Translations under genes and position numbers: made by a program
NCBI GenBank assembly: GCA_964556225.1
Contig: CAZKVJ010000009.1
Span: forward strand, 81,489 to 145,488
Source of the DNA: CAZKVJ01 sp964556225
GTDB lineage: Bacteria; Actinomycetota; Acidimicrobiia; Acidimicrobiales; Ilumatobacteraceae
Length of the DNA stretch: 64,000 nucleotides
Reading direction: 5' to 3'
The notes under the pieces: model-generated
Database searches by the model: none
What the model was told of the DNA's origin: nothing
The model's input: only the letters and a program-made list of their open reading frames with translations
In this document: positions 15,872 through 24,800 of the stretch, piece after piece
Layout: each line of letters starts with the position of its first letter
Numbering within the stretch: position 1 is the first letter of the stretch

Positions 15872-16614
15872 TGCTGGGTGGTGGCGGTGTGGCGCGCGAT
15901 GTGGCGCTCGAGCACCGGCCGGCAGCGGCGGGCGAAGTGCTGCATCTCTCGCATCGACGGCTCGTGCATCCCGTGGTGCTCCAGCTCGGCCAGCAGCTGC
16001 GCGCGGTAGTTCTTGATGGTGTTCATCCGCAGGCCCGTGTGATCCGCCAGCGACCGGTACGTGGGCTCGTCGACGTCGAGGAGCGCCTGCCAGAGCTTGG
16101 CGTGGCCGGCGTGGCCGACCAGACGGCCGAACCCNNNNNNNNNNNNNNNNNNNNNNNNNNNNNNNNNNNNNNNNNNNNNNNNNNNNNNNNNNNNNNNNNN
16201 NNNNNNNNNNNNNNNNNNNNNNNNNNNNNNNNNNCCCTGCTCGATGACGGTGCGGATGAGCTCGACCTGGTAGTCGATCGGTGCCGTCTTGGCGACCACG
16301 GTGGCGATCGGGAGCAGCTCCCACGCGTCGCGCAGCAGCCCGGCGACCCAGCTGTCGCCCTGGGTGATCACCACCAGGAGCGTGGACGGGCTTCGCTCGT
16401 GGAGGATGAGCAGCGCGTCGAGCCCGGTGAGGTCCTCCTCGGGGAATGACAGGTCGACCACGGCCACGAAGAACGTGTCGTGGTCGTCCAGCGTCGCCTC
16501 GAGGTCGCCGACGGCGGCCAGCGTCGTCACGTGGACGCCGAGGCGCTGGTGCAGGGTGTCGGCGAACAGCTCGTTCACGGCCGCCGAGTCGTCGAGCAGC
16601 AGCATCCGCGTCAC
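15868..16614 (-). CDS. Response regulator with C-terminal helix-turn-helix, interrupted by an assembly gap
   Basis: GTG 16614 overlaps the stop of the histidine kinase (GTGA). The receiver domain begins MLLLDDSAAVNELFADTL (acidic pocket DD), with the phospho-acceptor in VAVVDLSFPEEDLTG and a terminal K in VVAKTAPID. The 100-N gap (16135-16234) falls after TVIEQ, so linker length is unknown and the frame across it is not guaranteed. The remaining C-terminal part (YRSLADHTGLRMNTIKNYRAQL) looks like a DNA-binding HTH. It is the cognate regulator of the upstream kinase; its targets are unknown. Confidence 0.75.
   Translation of the reverse strand: MTRMLLLDDSAAVNELFADTLHQRLGVHVTTLAAVGDLEATLDDHDTFFVAVVDLSFPEEDLTGLDALLILHERSPSTLLVVITQGDSWVAGLLRDAWELLPIATVVAKTAPIDYQVELIRTVIEQXXXXXXXXXXXXXXXXXXXXXXXXXXXXXXXXXXGFGRLVGHAGHAKLWQALLDVDEPTYRSLADHTGLRMNTIKNYRAQLLAELEHHGMHEPSMREMQHFARRCRPVLERHIARHTATTQQ
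16135..16234. other. Assembly gap (100 N)
   Basis: Exactly 100 undetermined bases, a conventional placeholder for a scaffold gap of unknown length, located inside the response-regulator gene. The number of missing residues cannot be inferred. Confidence 0.99.
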
Positions 16615-17867
16615 GCCCGCACCGTCCCGAGCTCGATGCGGCACTCGGCGACGGTGCCGGCGTCGGTACGACCTAGCACCAGCGCGTCGTCGCCGAGCTG
16701 GCGGCGCAGCCGGTCGAGGCCACGCCCGATCGGCAGCTGCTGATGGTCGAAGCCGCCGGCGTCGTCGGTGACGGTCACCACGAGGTGGCCGTCGTCGTGG
16801 CGGACGCGCAGCCCGACCCGGGTCGCCCCGGCGTTCAGGGCGTTGGAGCAGAGGTTGGCGAGGACCTGGCGCACCTGTGCCGCCACCGGGGCGGTGAGCA
16901 CGAGGCCGCTCTCCTCGGCGGTGGGGACGTCGGTGATGGTGACCTTGTGGTTCTGCAGATCGCGCACGAACGGCTGGAGCAGGTCGGCGACGCTGGCCTC
17001 GCCGCCGTCGATCAGCTCGTCGAGCTGGATGAGGCGGAACCGGTGGTCGAGCTCGTCGAGCGCCGGCCCGACGTCCTGGAGGGTCATGGCGCTGGTGGCG
17101 TGCAGCAGGCGCAGCCGGCGCACCTCGGCACAGACCCGGTCGTGAACCCACTGGGCGCGCCGGCGGTGCTCGCGGGCCACCACCTGGCGCTCGGCGGCGG
17201 CGAGCATGCGCAGCTCGGCGGAGTAGGCGTTGTCGAACAGCGCGACGGTGAGGCCGGCGATCACGATGGTGAGCGCGAAGGCAGCGATGGTCCGAAGGCC
17301 CACCACGACCACGTCGTTGCGGATGCCGGCCACCACGAACGCGAAGAACGCGCCGGCCCCGCCGATGGTCACTGGTGAGGAGAGCAGCCGGCGCAGGCCG
17401 CTCAGCGCGATCGGGCGGATCCCGATGGCCCACAGCGACAGTGCCCCGTTCGCCGCCCAGGCCAGCCCGACCGGCCAGGTCATCACGAACCACGACGACG
17501 GCAGCAGGATCGGGGTGGCGATGAGGGTCCCCAGCCCGAACGCCGTGCGGCAGGCGAGCGGTGCCCAGACCGTGGCCGGTGCCCAGCGCCGGCCGCGAGC
17601 GATGAGCCAGAGCTGGTGGCTGAACACGACCAGGCCGGCCACGAACGCAGTGAGCGCCAGGAGGCGGGTGGACAGCGCGGTGGACCGCAGTTCGTTGACG
17701 GTGGCGGCGATCGCGAGGGTCACGAGGTAGGTCACCCCGATGAGCCCCACGGCGGCGATGCCGCGCTCGGTGGCGCTGTAGCGCCGCTCCTGGTCGCGCC
17801 AGATGAGCGGGCCGGCCGCAAAGGCGACCATGAGATCGATCCGCGCCCCCGCGCCGTCGCGTTCCAC
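16611..17867 (-). CDS. Sensor histidine kinase (HisKA_3/NarL-like)
   Basis: 418 residues from GTG 17867; the open frame extends further but runs into the palindrome cluster. About six to eight transmembrane helices fill residues 20-220. A dimerisation segment follows with EHRRRAQWVHDRVCAEVRRL, where the His of HDRV fits the HisKA_3 phospho-acceptor. The ATPase domain has NLCSNALNAGATRV (N box), DDAGGF (G1) and GRGLDRLRRQL. No extracellular sensor domain is visible, so the signal is probably sensed within the membrane. It forms an operon with the response regulator and the small membrane protein downstream. Confidence 0.85.
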   Translation of the reverse strand: MERDGAGARIDLMVAFAAGPLIWRDQERRYSATERGIAAVGLIGVTYLVTLAIAATVNELRSTALSTRLLALTAFVAGLVVFSHQLWLIARGRRWAPATVWAPLACRTAFGLGTLIATPILLPSSWFVMTWPVGLAWAANGALSLWAIGIRPIALSGLRRLLSSPVTIGGAGAFFAFVVAGIRNDVVVVGLRTIAAFALTIVIAGLTVALFDNAYSAELRMLAAAERQVVAREHRRRAQWVHDRVCAEVRRLRLLHATSAMTLQDVGPALDELDHRFRLIQLDELIDGGEASVADLLQPFVRDLQNHKVTITDVPTAEESGLVLTAPVAAQVRQVLANLCSNALNAGATRVGLRVRHDDGHLVVTVTDDAGGFDHQQLPIGRGLDRLRRQLGDDALVLGRTDAGTVAECRIELGTVRA

Positions 17868-17911
17868 CGGGTCAGTGTGCCCGCACGGGCTCGGTCGGGC
17901 GAACGGACGTC

Positions 17912-17962
17912 GGTACATGTACCAAGCGGCATGTCCTTGACGACATGCCTCATGGTACATGG
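17912..17962. promoter_or_regulatory. Cluster of palindromes (operator-like) between the kinase gene and csoR
   Basis: Within 51 bp lie the perfect 12-bp palindrome GGTACATGTACC (17912-17923), an 8-bp inverted repeat GGCATGTC/GACATGCC with a 6-bp spacer (17928-17935 and 17942-17949), and a second GGTACATG copy (17954-17961). The shared core is a CATG centre. It sits 45-95 bp upstream of the kinase GTG and about 200 bp upstream of csoR, so it most plausibly controls the two-component operon. The factor that binds it is unknown. Confidence 0.5.
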
Positions 17963-18134
17963 CCGCTGATCCCTGACCGCGCAAGGGGATCGCCTGTCAG
18001 GATCTGCCTGCAGCGGGAACCCCCGGAGACGGCGGGTGGTGCTCGCAGCGGGCGTGCCGGCCGGCCCGTGGCCGTCGTCGGTCGGCACGCCCGCCGCGTG
18101 CCGTCGGGGAGCCCCGCTGCGCGAGTGCGCGCGC

Positions 18135-18149
18135 TACCCCCTGGGGGTA
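18135..18149. promoter_or_regulatory. CsoR operator
   Basis: TACCCCCTGGGGGTA is a perfect palindrome around a central T, of the G-tract type recognised by CsoR copper repressors, directly in front of a csoR-copZ-copA operon. It overlaps the first bases of a good -10 hexamer (TATGAT, 18148-18153), so bound CsoR would block RNA polymerase and Cu(I) would relieve it. Autoregulation is inferred from position. Confidence 0.85.
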
Positions 18150-18153
18150 TGAT
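18148..18153 (+). promoter_or_regulatory. -10 box of the copper operon
   Basis: TATGAT differs from the consensus TATAAT at one position. A start site 7-8 bp downstream would fall on the GTG at 18161, implying a leaderless csoR message. No clear -35 element is seen upstream. Confidence 0.5.
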
Positions 18154-18160
18154 CGACCTC

Positions 18161-18466
18161 GTGGACGGCACCCCTGGCTACCACGACGACAAAGCGCAGG
18201 TGCTGGCTCGCCTGCGCCGCATCGAAGGCCAGGTCCGAGGGCTGCAGCGCCTCGTCGAGGAGGACACCTACTGCATCGACGTGCTCACCCAGCTGGCGGC
18301 GGTGACGAAGGCCCTCCAGGGGGTGGGGTTGCGGCTGCTCGACGAGCACCTGCGCCACTGCGTGGTCGGCGCGGTCCGGTCCGAGCGCGCTGGGGACGGC
18401 GGTGAGCACGTCGAGGCGCTGGTCCACGAGGCGACAACGGCGATCGAGCGGCTGCTGCGCAGCTGA
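18161..18466 (+). CDS. csoR: Copper-sensing transcriptional repressor CsoR
   Basis: 101 residues from GTG 18161. An upstream in-frame ATG at 18149 would give 105 residues, but it lies inside the operator/-10 box, so GTG as a leaderless start is preferred. All-helical CsoR/RcnR family: GYHDDKAQVLARLRRIEGQVRGLQRLVEEDTYCIDVL. The Cu(I) ligands Cys (TYCID), His and Cys (DEHLRHCVVG) form the C-H-C set of copper-type members. It represses the operon through the 18135-18149 operator until Cu(I) binds. copZ follows after 12 bp. Confidence 0.92.
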   Translation: MDGTPGYHDDKAQVLARLRRIEGQVRGLQRLVEEDTYCIDVLTQLAAVTKALQGVGLRLLDEHLRHCVVGAVRSERAGDGGEHVEALVHEATTAIERLLRS

Positions 18467-18478
18467 GAGGAGGCAACC

Positions 18479-18694
18479 ATGGGTGAGGAGCTCGCGTTCG
18501 CAGTGCCGGGGATGTCCTGCGGCCACTGCGAGTCGGCGGTGAAGGCGGAGGTCAGCAAGGTCCCGGGCGTGAGCGACGTGGTGGTGAACCTGGCCACCAA
18601 GTCCGTGGTGGTGCACGGTTCGGGCTTCGACCATCACGCCGTGTTCGCGGCGGTCGAGGAGGCGGGTTACGAGGCGGTCACCGGGGCCGTCTGA
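18479..18694 (+). CDS. copZ: Copper chaperone CopZ (HMA domain)
   Basis: 71 residues, a single heavy-metal-associated domain with the metal-binding loop GMSCGHCESAV (residues 11-21) and the usual beta-alpha-beta-beta-alpha-beta pattern ending in EEAGYEAV. A strong ribosome-binding site (AGGAGG, 18468-18473) precedes the ATG. It carries Cu(I) in the cytoplasm and delivers it to CopA or CsoR. Second gene of the copper operon. Confidence 0.93.
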   Translation: MGEELAFAVPGMSCGHCESAVKAEVSKVPGVSDVVVNLATKSVVVHGSGFDHHAVFAAVEEAGYEAVTGAV

Positions 18695-18717
18695 GCGGCC
18701 CGCACGACCGGATCGAC

Positions 18718-21039
18718 GTGACCGATCCCACGACCACCCGCCTGGAGGTGCCGATCACCGGCATGACCTGCGCCGCCTGTGCGGCGCGCATCGAGAAGCA
18801 GCTCAACAAGATGGACGGCGTCACCGCCTCGGTGAACTACGCCACGGAACGGGCGACGGTGGTGCTCGACCCTGCGCTGGTCACCCCGCGCGACGTGGTC
18901 GAGCGCGTCGAGGGGATCGGCTACCACGCCGAGCTGCCGGCGCCACCGGACGCCGCGCCGTCCGACGCCACCGCGACCCCGGGCCGCTCCCCCGCCGAGG
19001 AGGCCCACGAGCGCCATCTCGCCGACCTGCGCCAGCGGCTGGTGGTCAGCACGGTGCTCGGGGTGCCGGTGGCGGCGATGTCGATGATCCCGGCGCTGCA
19101 GTTCGAGTTCTGGCAGTGGCTGGCCTTCACGCTGGCCGCGCCCGTCGCCGTCTGGGGCGCACTGCCCTTCCACCGGGCGGCATGGCGAGGTGCCCGCCAC
19201 CGCAGCACCTCGATGGACACCTTGGTGTCGCTCGGTGTCGCCGCGTCGTTCGGCTGGAGCGTGTGGGCGCTGTTCTGGGGCGGCGCCGGCGAGCCCGGCA
19301 TGACCATGTCGATGACGGTGACCGGCGGCGAGCACTCGAGCGGAGCACCGGCCGAGCTCTACCTCGAGGTGGCGACCACGCTCGTCGTCTTCCTGCTGGC
19401 CGGCCGGTACTTCGAGGCCCGGGCGAAGCACCGCAGCAGCGACGCGCTCCGGGCGCTGCTCCACCTCGGCGCCCGCGATGCCGCCGTGCTGCGCGACGGT
19501 CGTGAGGTCCTGGTGCCGGTGGCCCAGCTGATGGTGGGCGACCGGTTCGTGGTCCGCCCCGGGGAGAAGGTCGCCACCGACGGCGTCGTCGAGGACGGCA
19601 CGAGCGCCATCGACGCGTCGATGCTCACGGGTGAGAGCGTGCCGGTCGAGGTCGGACCGGGCGACCCGGTCACCGGTGCCACCGTCAACGTCGGCGGCCG
19701 GCTGGTGGTGCGGGCCACCCGGGTCGGCGCCGACACCACGCTGGCCCACATGGCTCGCCTGGTGGAGGAAGCCCAGAGCGGCAAGGCCCCCGTGCAGCGC
19801 CTGGCCGACCGCATCAGCTCCGTCTTCGTGCCCGTCGTCATCGCACTGGCGGTCGGCACCCTGATCGGCTGGCTCGTCATCACCGGCGATACCACCGACG
19901 CCTTCACCGCGTCCGTGGCGGTGCTGATCATCGCCTGCCCGTGCGCACTCGGGCTCGCCACGCCGACGGCGCTGCTGGTCGGCACCGGGCGCGGAGCCCA
20001 GCTCGGCATCGTGATCCGGGGCCCCGAGATCCTCGAGGCCACCCGCCAGGCCGACACCGTCGTGCTCGACAAGACCGGCACGGTCACCACCGGCAAGATG
20101 CGCGTCGTCGACGTGATCGCCGCACCCGGGGTGACGCCGGCCGACCTGGTCCGCTGGGTGGGCGCGGTCGAGGCGGCGAGCGAGCACCCGATCGGGCGGG
20201 CCATCGCCGCCCATGCCGCCGGCGCCGGCCCGCTCCCGGCCGTCGAGTCCTTCGCCAGCCGTCCGGGGCTGGGCGTGGAAGGCGTGGTCGAGGGAGGTGC
20301 CGTGGTGGCCGGACGGCCGGAGCTGCTGACCCAGTGGGCGCTGACGCTGCCGGAGGCGCTCGACCGGGCCCGGGTGGATGCCGAGGCGAGCGGGCGCACC
20401 GTGATCGCCGCCGCGTGCGACGGCGCAGTGGCCGGGCTGTTCGTCGTGGCCGACACGCCCAAGCCGACGAGCGCGGCCGCGGTCGGCGCGCTTCGGGACC
20501 TCGGCCTGCGCCCGATGCTGCTCACCGGTGACAACCGCGAGACGGCCCGGGCGGTGGCCGCGGAGGTCGGCATCGAACCTGGCGACGTGATCGCCGAGGT
20601 GCTGCCGGCCGACAAGGTCGCCGTGGTGCGCGACCTGCAGGCCCAGGGGCGGGTGGTGGCGATGGTCGGCGACGGCGTGAACGATGCCGCTGCGCTCGCC
20701 CAAGCCGACCTGGGCATCGCCATGGGGACGGGGACCGACGCCGCCATCGAGGCCAGCGACCTCACCTTGGTGCGCGGCGACCTGCGCTCGGCGGCTGACG
20801 CCGTGCGCCTCTCCCGGCGCACGCTGACGACCATCAAGGGCAACCTGTTCTGGGCGTTCGCCTACAACGTGGCCGCCCTGCCGCTGGCGGCGCTCGGGCT
20901 GCTGAACCCGGTGATCGCAGGGCTGGCGATGGCGCTGTCGAGCGTGTTCGTGGTGTCGAACAGCCTGCGGCTGCGGCGCTTTCAGGCCGCCTCCACCACC
21001 AGCGCTCGGGCTCGCTCGAGCGCTGCCGTCCTGCGGTAG
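18718..21039 (+). CDS. copA: Cu(I)-exporting P-type ATPase CopA
   Basis: 773 residues from GTG 18718. Order: N-terminal HMA domain with GMTCAACAARIEK (C18, C21); a Met/His-containing segment between early membrane helices (GMTMSMTVTGGEHSS); actuator loop with MLTGESVPVE; the CPC metal-transport motif (C407-P-C409 in IIACPCALGLATP); phosphorylation site DKTGT (D451); SEHPIGRAI (HP motif); and GDGVNDAAALAQADLGIAMGTGTD. The C-terminal helices end in the NPVIAGLAMALSSVFVVSNSLRLRRF signature. The CPC and the operon partners indicate Cu(I) (or Ag(I)) efflux across the cytoplasmic membrane. The 3' end overlaps the convergent HTH gene by 58 bp. Confidence 0.95.
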   Translation: MTDPTTTRLEVPITGMTCAACAARIEKQLNKMDGVTASVNYATERATVVLDPALVTPRDVVERVEGIGYHAELPAPPDAAPSDATATPGRSPAEEAHERHLADLRQRLVVSTVLGVPVAAMSMIPALQFEFWQWLAFTLAAPVAVWGALPFHRAAWRGARHRSTSMDTLVSLGVAASFGWSVWALFWGGAGEPGMTMSMTVTGGEHSSGAPAELYLEVATTLVVFLLAGRYFEARAKHRSSDALRALLHLGARDAAVLRDGREVLVPVAQLMVGDRFVVRPGEKVATDGVVEDGTSAIDASMLTGESVPVEVGPGDPVTGATVNVGGRLVVRATRVGADTTLAHMARLVEEAQSGKAPVQRLADRISSVFVPVVIALAVGTLIGWLVITGDTTDAFTASVAVLIIACPCALGLATPTALLVGTGRGAQLGIVIRGPEILEATRQADTVVLDKTGTVTTGKMRVVDVIAAPGVTPADLVRWVGAVEAASEHPIGRAIAAHAAGAGPLPAVESFASRPGLGVEGVVEGGAVVAGRPELLTQWALTLPEALDRARVDAEASGRTVIAAACDGAVAGLFVVADTPKPTSAAAVGALRDLGLRPMLLTGDNRETARAVAAEVGIEPGDVIAEVLPADKVAVVRDLQAQGRVVAMVGDGVNDAAALAQADLGIAMGTGTDAAIEASDLTLVRGDLRSAADAVRLSRRTLTTIKGNLFWAFAYNVAALPLAALGLLNPVIAGLAMALSSVFVVSNSLRLRRFQAASTTSARARSSAAVLR

Positions 21040-21731
21040 CGCATCGCTCGGTCGCTCACCCCGTGGCGGCGGGCCAGCTCGACGCTCGTCTCGCCGCGGG
21101 CGATCGAGCCCAGCAGCTCGAGGTCGTGCTCGCCGAGCCCGCGAGAGCGGGCGACCGACAGCAGGTCGAGCGTCGCCTCCCGCAGCTCGGGCTCGTCGAC
21201 CTGTTCGACCTCGTCGATCGTCTCGGTCACCCGCGCCGGCGCCATGGCGCGCTCTCGCTGGGTGGCGCGCAGCCGGCCCGGCCGGGTGAGCTGGAGGTAC
21301 TGGCAGTCGCGGGCCAGTCCCGCTGCCACGTGGACCGGCCGGCGGTGCACCGGATACGTGCGGATCACGATCCACGCCGTGCCGAGCAGGTCGTCGAACA
21401 GGCGCTCGCCGTGGTGGGCCGCCAGACGGCGTCGGCGGCGGGCGATGGCGATGAGCGCCGGCATGAGCCGCTGCACCACCACGCGCGCCGCGAGGTCGTC
21501 GTCGATGGCGATGGCCACGAGGCGGCCGAGGTAGGCGTCGGCCTGGTCGTCGTCACGTGGCCCGCCGTAGCCGCTGCGGACGAGGATCTCGTCGAGGCTG
21601 ACCGGCGCGCGGCCGGGGAGCGCCCAGCCCGCAGCCCGGTCCAGGGCGCGGCGATCGTGGCGGAGGCGCTGCCAGTCCCGGACGAGCTGGCGGATGGTCG
21701 GATCGCTGGCGGAGGGGAAGGTGAGGTCCAT
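20982..21731 (-). CDS. Sigma-like helix-turn-helix protein of unknown function
   Basis: 249 residues from ATG 21731. Basic helical N-terminal half (ARVVVQRLMPALIAIARRRRRL, LLGTAWIVIRTYP) and a C-terminal HTH of sigma region-4/LuxR type (HDLELLGSIARGETSVELARRHGVSDRAMRYRRTAALERA). The layout resembles a diverged sigma factor or a replication/transcription-associated regulator common in actinobacteria, but I do not recognise a named family. It is divergent from the FHA/FtsK gene with about 165 bp between starts, so it may regulate that gene; this is inference. Confidence 0.7.
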   Translation of the reverse strand: MDLTFPSASDPTIRQLVRDWQRLRHDRRALDRAAGWALPGRAPVSLDEILVRSGYGGPRDDDQADAYLGRLVAIAIDDDLAARVVVQRLMPALIAIARRRRRLAAHHGERLFDDLLGTAWIVIRTYPVHRRPVHVAAGLARDCQYLQLTRPGRLRATQRERAMAPARVTETIDEVEQVDEPELREATLDLLSVARSRGLGEHDLELLGSIARGETSVELARRHGVSDRAMRYRRTAALERARALVVEAA

Positions 21732-21896
21732 GCCGGGACCGTCCCGCCCGGCCTCACCGGGCGGGTCACTGCGCAGGTCATCGAGTCGCTCACCGCATCG
21801 ACGCAGGTGCACTCGACCCGCGAGGTGCCGTCAAGATCGCTCACCGGCGCGCTCACCGCGCTTCCGAGACGGGGGGCTCGCGCCCACATCCGGGGC

Positions 21897-24800
21897 ATGA
21901 ACGACCTTCACCCCATCGACATCCTGCTCCTGCCCGACGGCGACCGGCGCCGCATCCATCCCGGGACCCCCACGGACACCGTCGCCGACGTCGCCGCGGC
22001 GCTCGGATCCAGCGTCGCGGGCGGCGCGCTGGTGGTGGACGGCACCGTGGTGCCCGGGCGGACGCCGCTGGCGCTGAGCGGCATCGGTCACGGCAGCCGG
22101 GTGGCCGTCCCCGGCGCGGCCGGCGGCGCCGTCACCGGCCCGCCCGTGGTCGCCGTCTGGGTCGAGGCCGGACCGGCGGCGGGCGGACACCACCTGCTCG
22201 GACCGGGCCGCCACGTGGTCGGCCGCTCGCACCTGGCCACCGTCAGCGTCGACGACCCGACGCTCGCGCCGCACCAGCTGCTCGTCGACGTCGATGACCG
22301 TGGCGAGGTGTCGCTGACGCAGCTGGCCGGCCGGCTCAGCGCTCGGGCCGCCGGCGACGACCGTCGCCCGGCCGTGATCGTCGGCGCGAGCCGGCTGCGC
22401 TTCGAGCGGGTCACCAACGCCGGGCCGCCCGAGCGGACCGAGCTGGCGCCGGGTCACGTCTGGCACCGGCCGGTGCGCCGGACGGAGCCGGCACCGGAGC
22501 TCCTGGCGATGCCCGAGCCGGACGCCGGTGAGGCCCGGGGGCCTCGTCCGACGGGCTCGGCCGGCGCCGTGGCCGGTCTTGCCGGCAGCGTGCTCGTCAC
22601 GGCGGTCACCGGGAAGTGGCTGTTCGTGGTGCTCGGCGCGGTCGGTGCCGTCGGGGCGCTGGCGGCCGGATGGTGGCCATGGCTCCGCTGGACGGCGGGA
22701 CGTCGCCGCCGGTCGCGACGCGCGCTCGAGCTCGACGCCGCGCACAGCGCCGCGCGCCGCGCGAACCTGGCGCGCCTGGCCGACCACGCCCGGCGGCGGA
22801 TCCCGGACCTGGCCGAGGCGCTGGCCCGGGTCGAGCGTGGTGATCCCCGCCTGTGGGAGCGCCGGGCGGACCACGGCGACGCTGCCGAGGTCGTGGTGGG
22901 CCCCGGCCGGGTCGCCCACGCGCTCGGCGTGCTGGAGGACGTGCCGGTGACCGTCGACCTCGGTCCCGGCGCGGTCGTCGGTCTGGCTGGCGCGCCCGGG
23001 GCGGTCGCAGCGCTCGCCCGTTCGCTCGTCGTGCAGCGCGCCATCGCCAGCGGACCGGCCGACTGGCGCTTGGCGGTGGTGACCGACGACCCGGCGGCGT
23101 GGTCGTGGGCCGAGTGGCTGCCGCAGGCCGCCGTCGTCTCGGCGGAGGCTGCCACCGGCGAGCGGGCGGACGGCTCCGACCTCCGCCCGCTGCTCGTGGT
23201 GGTGACCGACGCGGCGACGCTCGTGCCCCGCACCGGGCCGGTGCGCCAGCTGGTCTCCGGCGCTGGTGTGAGCACGCTCGTGCTGGCCGAGGCGCGCCAA
23301 GCGCTGCCCGCTTGGTGCACGGTGGTGGCGGAGCTGCACGCCGACGCCACGGCCCGCGTGGTGCACGAACCCGGCGATCCGCTCGCCGAGGCGACGACGT
23401 GTCACCCCGCAGGGCTCGACGCCGCGCGCGCCGCGACCGTGGCCGCACGGCTCGCCCGCTTGGTCGATCCGGAGTGTGCACCCGGCACCGCCCTCGGTGT
23501 GCCGGAGGCATCGCTGCTCGAGCTCCTCGGCGCGCGGGCGTCGTCGGGGGAGGCGATCGCGGCGACGTGGGCCGAGGCCGCCGCGTCCGCAGCACCGGTC
23601 GCGCCGCTCGGGCTCACGGCCAGCGGGGCGTTCGTGCTCGACCTCGTGCGCGACGGTCCGCACGCGCTGGTGGCCGGCACCACCGGAGCCGGCAAGAGCG
23701 AGCTGCTGCGCACGCTGGTGCTCGGCCTCGCCGCCGGTCGCAGCCCTGAGCACCTGGTGTTCGCCCTCCTCGACTTCAAGGGCGGCGCCACGTTCGATGC
23801 GCTCTCGGCGCTGCCGCACACGGTCGGGGTCGTGACGGACCTCGACGGCGCAATGGCCGACCGAGTGCTGCGGGGCCTCGACGCCGAGCTGCGGCGCCGA
23901 GAGGCGACCCTGCGCGACGCCGGGGCGGCCGACCTGGACACGTACCTCCGCTCCGGCCCGGCCACTGCGCTGGCGCGACTCGTCGTGATCGTCGACGAGC
24001 TCGCTGCGCTCGCCGCCGAGCTGCCCGAGTTCCTTCACACCCTGATCGACCTCGCCCGGAGGGGCCGCAGCCTCGGCATCCACCTCGTGCTCGCGACCCA
24101 GCGCCCGGCCGGCGTGATCGACGACCACGTGCGGGCCAACACCCAGCTTCGGATCGCGCTGCGCGTCCACGACCGCGCCGACGCGCTCGACGTGGTGGGT
24201 GACGAGGCGGCGGCGCGCATCTCCCGGCGGCTCCCGGGGCGAGCCCTCGTGCGACTCGGGCCCGACGAGCTGGTCGAGGTCCAGGTGGCCTCAAGCGCCG
24301 GCGCCGTCCCCGGTCGCGGCCCCGGCCGGCTGGTGGTGCGGGCGGTGAGCGGTACCGCCCCCCACCGGCTCGGCGCCACCGGTCCGAGTGAGCTGGACGT
24401 GCTGGTGGAGCGGATCGGCGTGGCGGCGACGCTCCGCGGGGTCGCGCCGCCAGCGCCGCCGTGGCTGCCCGCGCTGCCCGACCGGGTGGAGGCGACCCCC
24501 GACCCGAGCGTGGTCGGCCTGGTGGACGATCCGGACCACCAGTGCCGGCATGCGCTTCGGTGGTTCCCCGAGACGGGGCACACTGTCGTGGCTGGGGGCC
24601 TCGGCAGCGGCGTCACCTCGACGCTGCTGACGTTGGCACGAGCGGCCACCTCGTCGCACGAGCCCGAGCGTCTCCACCTGTACGTGCTCGACGGCCGTGG
24701 CGATCCCCGCTGGGCCTGGGTGGAGGGGATGGCGCACGTGGGGGCCGTGGTGCCGATCGCGGACCACGAGCGCCGGCACCGGCTGCTGGCGCGCTTGGCG

